Origin: Laguncularia racemosa
Lineage: Eukaryota > Streptophyta > Magnoliopsida > Myrtales > Combretaceae
NCBI GenBank assembly: GCA_037954665.1
Contig: JBBMOL010000046.1
Coordinates: forward strand, 4,200,501 to 4,264,500
Direction: 5' to 3'
DNA length: 64,000 nt
Shown one piece after another: positions 58,690 to 64,000 of the stretch. Position 1 is the first letter of the stretch. The number at the start of each line of letters is the position of its first letter. The position numbers and the translations under genes are program-made. A model generated the notes under the pieces. That model made no database searches. It saw only the letters and a list, made by a program, of their open reading frames with translations, and was not told the DNA's origin.

Positions 58690-61174
58690 TAAGAGCAAAA
58701 AAAGTAATTTTTGAAAATGGAGTCGTCACTAAACTAAAATTGGGAAAAATGGGAAATTAAAGTCAATTAGGTGAATTAACCCTAATTTTAACCAATAGTC
58801 TGCATGAAAACCTTTTTTTTTTGTTATTATTATTAAAAAGATTTCTGAAACTATAGAAAATAAGTTCGGGGGCCATCTTACTTAAAACCTTTAGCTTTCC
58901 ATATAAAATAACATATATATGTGGAATTCAAAGGCAAGTATATGAATATATATATATTTTTAATTTTCCTACAAAAATAAATAAATAGTTAATATTAACA
59001 AAATATTTAGATAAATTAAAAATATAAAGTAAAAGCAACCAACACAAGATTTACTAAAAGACTTTTCATATTTTTCTACAAGAAAGAAAAGGAAGGTTAG
59101 TAATGTGGAACAACAACTAAAAATCTTTTCTGATCATTATATATATTTTTAATTTTTATGGTTTTTTATGGGAAAATAAGTTTTATTTTTTTTATGGTCA
59201 TTTCGTAGATGCTTATGTAATCGCTAGTCAAAATAAAACTATCATAATTCTTTTCTTTTTCTTTTTTTTAGAGAAAAAAATTTAATATGTTGGTTATTTT
59301 TGTTTAACAAAAAGTATCATCTTATGTCTTCATCCAATTTATTTTATTTTATTTTTTTTATGAAAACGCCTAAAAGTCATAACTTTTATGTTTTCTGTTT
59401 TGGAAAAATCTAGAAAAACCCTAAATTAAAAAAAAAAAGGTGGTGGGCAATTATTTGCTTTTGTTTATAAAAACATTTGTTTGGATGGCAAAACATTTTT
59501 TAGGAAAATGAAAATTGTTTTTCAAGTAAACTGTTTTTGAATTTTCTTTTTTTTTTAAGAAAAGAAATAAGAAAGCATTTAATACCTTGCCAAGTAGATC
59601 AAAAACCTTTTTGCATGGACTGCTTCAAGCCAATTCAAGTGGTTGCACTCATCATCAGACGGTAGGGGTTGGTCGGTTGGACTCTTAGCATCATGGGCAA
59701 GCAAAGCCCCAAATCAATTTTGGGGTTGGATTGTGTAACTCGCTCAATTTTGCCTTGAATCAATTTAAAGAAGAACACAAACCTTAACTTGAATATTGAT
59801 TCCATTTGTACAAATTATAGCAAATTTATTAAAACTGATGCGCAATTTCTAATGTTTAAGGAGTGGTGAAGTGATAGAGGGAATTTGATGTAATTCTCAA
59901 GCTACTTTCACATTGTTGACGTGTAGAAAATGTACAAATCGATGCCTAGGTACTCTATTTATAGTGCCATGGTGTTCATTTGGCCTTAAGAAACCCTAGA
60001 ATCATTAAAGATTAAATCTTTTATAAAAATGGGTATTTAAGGGTTATGAATTTTAAGTCTAAAATTGAGCACGAATTTGAATCAGTCAAAACCAATGAAA
60101 TGTTATAAATGTGTTCCTTATGATTTACTTGTCTTAACCATGCTTTTAGTTCATAATTCCTAAGAAAGAATTGACTTAAATTTGTTCTAAAAAATCCCAG
60201 TTATTTTAACACATCTATTATTTTGGCTGACTTTACACTTAAATTCCAGGCAATTTCCTTTACTATTTTATGTAAATTTGATCACATGTTGCTTGTATCT
60301 CATGTCTTTTACTAATCCTTGCTTTTTATTCAATGAAAAACAGTGTGAAAATGGGTTAAAATGGCAAAAATATTCAAGAGGCTCGTGTGGTTTTTTTCTG
60401 TCTGATTCTGGAGTTTTTCATGTCGGAAAGAAAATGATGAATAGTCTCCAACCTATCCCAAAGTGCCATGTGGCATCTTGCAAAAATGGAAAAAAAAAAA
60501 AAAATTGTTCGCTCGTTGCCTCCAACAAGATCAAACTCATGACCTTTAACATAACATGGAGCACCTAACTAAGTAAGATACAGCTTAATACTAAATTAAT
60601 TAACTGCTGGATTGAAAAAACTGGTCTGGGTTCTTGAGTTCTAAAAAATGAGCTTTTCTCTAGGTGTAATTAATAAGTCCAATATACATATGTAAAATTG
60701 TTTTTCAAAAATTACTCAAATTAATAGAATACGAGCTTGATTTCATATAGGGATTTGAAGTATCGTTTAAAGTTACAATCAACTTAAATTACCCAATTTC
60801 ATGACTTTGTAAATGAATTATTCAAACTTAGGTCGGAATAATCTATTTTTCAAAAGACAAAGGCTTTTTTTTTTTTTAAGAACTCGAATTTTATCAAATT
60901 ATATAAATGTATTTTGACTTCAAAAATTGTTTCTAATCTCCAAAAAAATCATCCCCACCTTAAAATAAGCCAATGTCCACCGCAAGACTATCTTTATGAT
61001 TTTTTTTTTTTTTGGTGTTTTTCCAATTTTCTTATTTTTATTTTTTTTTTCTATTTTTCCTTTTTAATCAAAATTTTCATTTTTTGTATTTTTGAGCCTT
61101 TTCCTAATTCTAGGACTTTTCTAATTCTAACTAAAAGAGTAAAAAGTTCATAGAGCGAAAATGAAATGTTTACA
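58690..61174 (-). repeat. Solo LTR related to the 5.7-7.8 kb LTR
   Basis: The right end is aaatgtttaca (61174), giving TGTAAACATTTC on the minus strand like TGTAAACACCCC at 7791. Shared internal blocks: gagtcg-cac near 58718 followed by TTGGGAAAAA; TTAAAACCTT; TTTATAG-TGCCATG near 59955; and GCCATGTGGCATCT. A TATA box CTATAAATAG on the minus strand lies at 59954-59964. No gag or PBS is attached on the left, where the foldback sits instead. Confidence 0.6.
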
Positions 61175-61224
61175 ATATCCAATATAAAAGACAAAGTTAT
61201 TATTTGTATAATACCATAGATATA

Positions 61225-61948
61225 ATTGTTAAAATCGCGATTCTACCTATACGATTTTACGAGTTTATGATTTTAGAAGACCATTTTGAGTTCACTTAAA
61301 TATAAAATCATTTTCATATAGACTCATGGAAGAATCATGAGTCTACATGTAAAATCGGTAAAATCTTACATTTTAATTGAGTTTACTAATTTTATATATT
61401 TTAATCAAATGGGCTACAAAATTGAAAAATACAACTCAACTTTCATAAGATATAAATATTATTAGTTCTTTAAAAAACTTGGAATTATAATATAAGAATA
61501 ATATTGGTATACTACTAATAATGATGTTGGTATTGATAATGAAGATGGCAACGATGGTGATGATGGTAAAGAAAGAGCCATCGTTAGTTTTGACTTTTGA
61601 TAATAGTAAAGGGGTTGGTGATTTTTTTAGTATTATATTTTATTATTATAATTTATGTTGTAATTTATTTTATATTGGTATTGTTATTTATATTATAGTT
61701 TTATATATTAATTTAATAACTTATACTAATTTATTTGTACTATAAGTATATAATTTTTATTGTTTATTATAACTAAAATTTATATTAGATTTCTTTATTC
61801 TATCTTATATTTTATGTTTTATTATAATTATAGCAAACATATCGATAGTTTTTGAAAGTTATTTTGCATAGGTTGTAGAAACTTATGTTTTTACATTTCA
61901 ATTTTAAATTCCGATTTTATAGATCCTTTGGCCGCGAGTTTAACAACC
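61225..61948. mobile_element. Probable hAT-like element, 0.72 kb
   Basis: The left end attgttaaaatcgcga (61225) and the right end, read on the minus strand, ggttgttaaactcgcgg (61948) are inverted matches. The subterminal region has repeated gattttacgag/AAAATCG motifs. A short acidic frame (GIDNEDGNDGDDGKE, about 61530) could be a transposase C-terminal relic but is too short to assign. No clear 8-bp target duplication. Confidence 0.45.
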
Positions 61949-62259
61949 TTGACCTTGAATATAAAAGTTAATTAAATTATACTTAAATTATAATTCGAGT
62001 GCAATAATGTAAGTCCATTAGTTAAGCTTATTGTACAAGTCCATCGTTTAGGCTCAATGGGCTTTAATTTATCTGATTAGTGTTGAACTAATTAAAGATA
62101 GATTGAACCAATTTGAAATTGATTTTGTTTAAGTGGATCGATTTGAGATGAATTAATTTGGTTCAATGTGAACCAATTATGGACTTGTTCAACCTTTAAG
62201 CGAGTACCTTGCCTCCAAAATTAATTAATTAATTAATTAATTATTATATTATTATTATT

Positions 62260-62291
<32 letters not shown>

Positions 62292-62569
62292 ATTGTTATT
62301 ATTGTATTATTACTAGTCTATAGATTAATTATATTTTATCTTAATACTAGTTACCAACATTATTATGTGTTACTACCTAGTTACCATAATAGCATTAAAT
62401 AACTTTCATGAAAATCAAGTTAGTTCTTGAGACTCATTTGATCTAAAACATCAATTCAATTTTGAGAAAAAGTGGGTTATGATGTGTGAATTTGGTTATT
62501 AAGATTAATTGAAGATACTCAAATTTATTTTAAACCCATAATCATCTTAAATCTTATGAAAAACAAGTT
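61949..62569. repeat. Intergenic with TTAA, ATT and TTG microsatellites
   Basis: (TTAA)n 62219-62243, (ATT)n to about 62262, then (TTG)n to 62290, adjoining one another. Otherwise featureless; CAATTTGAAATTGATT and GGTTCAAT-TGAACCAATT palindromes occur at 62110-62180. Confidence 0.6.
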
Positions 62570-64000
62570 TGTGACGATTTTTAACACCCATTTGGATTAA
62601 ACTTACATTTTTGTTAAGAACCATTTGAATGTTTATAATGAACATTTGAATATAAGAAAAACATTCAAACAATTTCTAGAAAATTAATAAATACTAATAA
62701 CCACTCTTAACATGGCTTTGCATTTAGTGAATCAAACTATACTATAATAAAAATCTGCTTGCATATGCATCATAAACTCATTTGTTACATTATTAATTAA
62801 CTCAAAAACACTAAAGACATCAAGAACACAATCAAAGTTTCTAAAAAAATTCCAAAAACAATAAAACCCATTCAAATTAACACCTAACCACTTCTAAGCT
62901 TCTTCACATTAAACTTGAAATTCACCAAACATTTAGTTAACATTCTAACACTTAAAAGAACTCCAATTAGTACTAAGAATACCTAATTCTCACCCATATG
63001 TCACAACACATATTGGCTCTCCATGAGTCTATAATCAAATTTCATCAAACTTGATTTTATTAAACAAATCAATGCTCTAACTAACATTTCAATCAAATCC
63101 ACTAGAACATGTAAAATTAACAAGATTATAATTTAAAATCACATGAGCTCACAACTACATTGCACTTTTTCAAATCACACATTCCAAACTTATCAATTAT
63201 TATCAAATCTTATCAACACTCATCAATATCAAATATTCCTTGTAACATGATCAACATCATATGCCCAAAAAGAGAAAAAGAAAAAACAAACCATTCACAC
63301 TATCTGTATTGTTGAAAACTTCAAACATCAAATTAGATTACTCTAACATCGTCTAATCATAAAAAATTGCTACTAATCTTCAAATCAAACATAGTTAGCT
63401 ACTTACTCTTTTTAGTAGACCTTCCAAAAGCTCTTGGGACATAGTTGAACTTCTTAAAAACCCACTTACACCTTTCTCTTACTTGAAAACACCTTGTAGA
63501 CAAGAATTCAACACCTATTTATAATAATAAAACTATAGGTTAGAACATAATATATCATATATCTTAAATTAAATACCAAATCTATAAATTAATTGAAAAT
63601 GCACACTCACCCTTAAATGGCTTACACAACACTATTAATGTGTTCTTGGAATCTTCCCAACTCCTAATTGAATTCATGAATTGAAGTTGCATTAGTATTG
63701 TAGCTAAACATACTCCAAATTTTAACTTAATTGACTAGAAATAGAAGATACCTCCTTATTCCTCTTAAATTGAGCTCAATTCATCTTTGAAAATAAAAAA
63801 CCCCACCTAGAACACCAAGAGAAGCTCGTGCCATTTGCTAGATATTCTAGGTCTTTCTTTCTACCCCTTTTATAGAATTTGAAAGCCTAATTGCCTTTCT
63901 ACCCCTTTTAGGGAATTTCTATTCCTTTTAACTAAAGCACACATAAGGAGGGACTAGATATTTAGCACATCATCTTAAAATACAATATCTTATAAGGTCA
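62570..64000 (-). repeat. Partial LTR with promoter, minus orientation
   Basis: The minus strand has a TATA box TATAAAA (63868-63874, context TTCTATAAAAGGGG) preceded by a repeat of the same AAAGGGGTAGAAAG-type block (63857 and 63892). Downstream is an ORF-free, A/C-rich (plus-strand) leader over 1.2 kb, typical of R-U5. It runs off the right edge, so the LTR start is not visible, and its inner end is not defined. Confidence 0.4.

Overview
This window looks like an intergenic, repeat-filled stretch of a eudicot plant nuclear genome. It is strongly AT-rich. I found no intact protein-coding host gene, tRNA, rRNA or CRISPR array. Nearly everything I could recognise is decayed transposable elements: Ty3/gypsy LTR retrotransposons of the plant Tat/Ogre type and a second gypsy type, solo or partial LTRs, a Mutator-like (MULE) DNA transposon, hAT-like and other MITEs, and pieces of LINE-type RNase H and ORF1. 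Stop codons inside recognisable domains often sit at conserved Trp, Gln or Arg positions, as expected from C-to-T decay of methylated elements.

Layout. 1-7791 (minus): the 5' half of an Ogre-like gypsy element, with LTR 5713-7791, a tRNA primer site near 5700, an extra ORF upstream of gag (5126-3583, DUF7745-like plus coiled coil), gag with a zinc knuckle, a linker and a degenerate retropepsin; RT lies beyond the window edge. 8132-8589: 229-bp tandem duplication. 10473-10804: MULE-like MITE with a 9-bp target duplication. 11560-12525: LTR-like sequence with a TATA box. 12600-14460 (minus): truncated gypsy gag-protease with an initiator-Met type primer site. 15215-17507: a plus-strand LTR carrying an 0.8-kb internal tandem duplication. 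17633-18332: hAT-like non-autonomous element. 18355-19312: broken RNase H pseudogene. 19323-21232: an LTR related to the 15-17 kb one, in inverted orientation.

23211-26089: a 2.9-kb MULE with long terminal inverted repeats, a 9-bp target duplication, the N-terminal half of a MuDR-type transposase (minus) and a plus-strand zf-GRF fragment. About 1.9 kb of it, plus flank, was then duplicated in tandem (24241-28044). 28045-38359 has tandem duplications, LTR leaders, a minus-strand RNase H fragment at 35.2 kb and an unusual degenerate short-period repeat at 36.1-36.9 kb.

38434-47730 holds the most complete element: a 9.3-kb Tat-type gypsy element on the minus strand with LTRs of about 420 bp, gag, protease, RT (YVDD kept), RNase H, the additional Tat RNase H, integrase, and an antisense coiled-coil ORF between integrase and the 3' LTR. 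It is inserted in the 5' LTR of an older, internally deleted element whose 3' LTR (48636) preserves the empty site. 48.8-64 kb contains a LINE ORF1 fragment, two inverted-repeat elements, a 2.5-kb LTR related to the one at 5.7-7.8 kb, a hAT-like element, microsatellites and a minus-strand LTR promoter at the right edge. Functions are inferred from motifs visible in translation; family assignments need a profile search.
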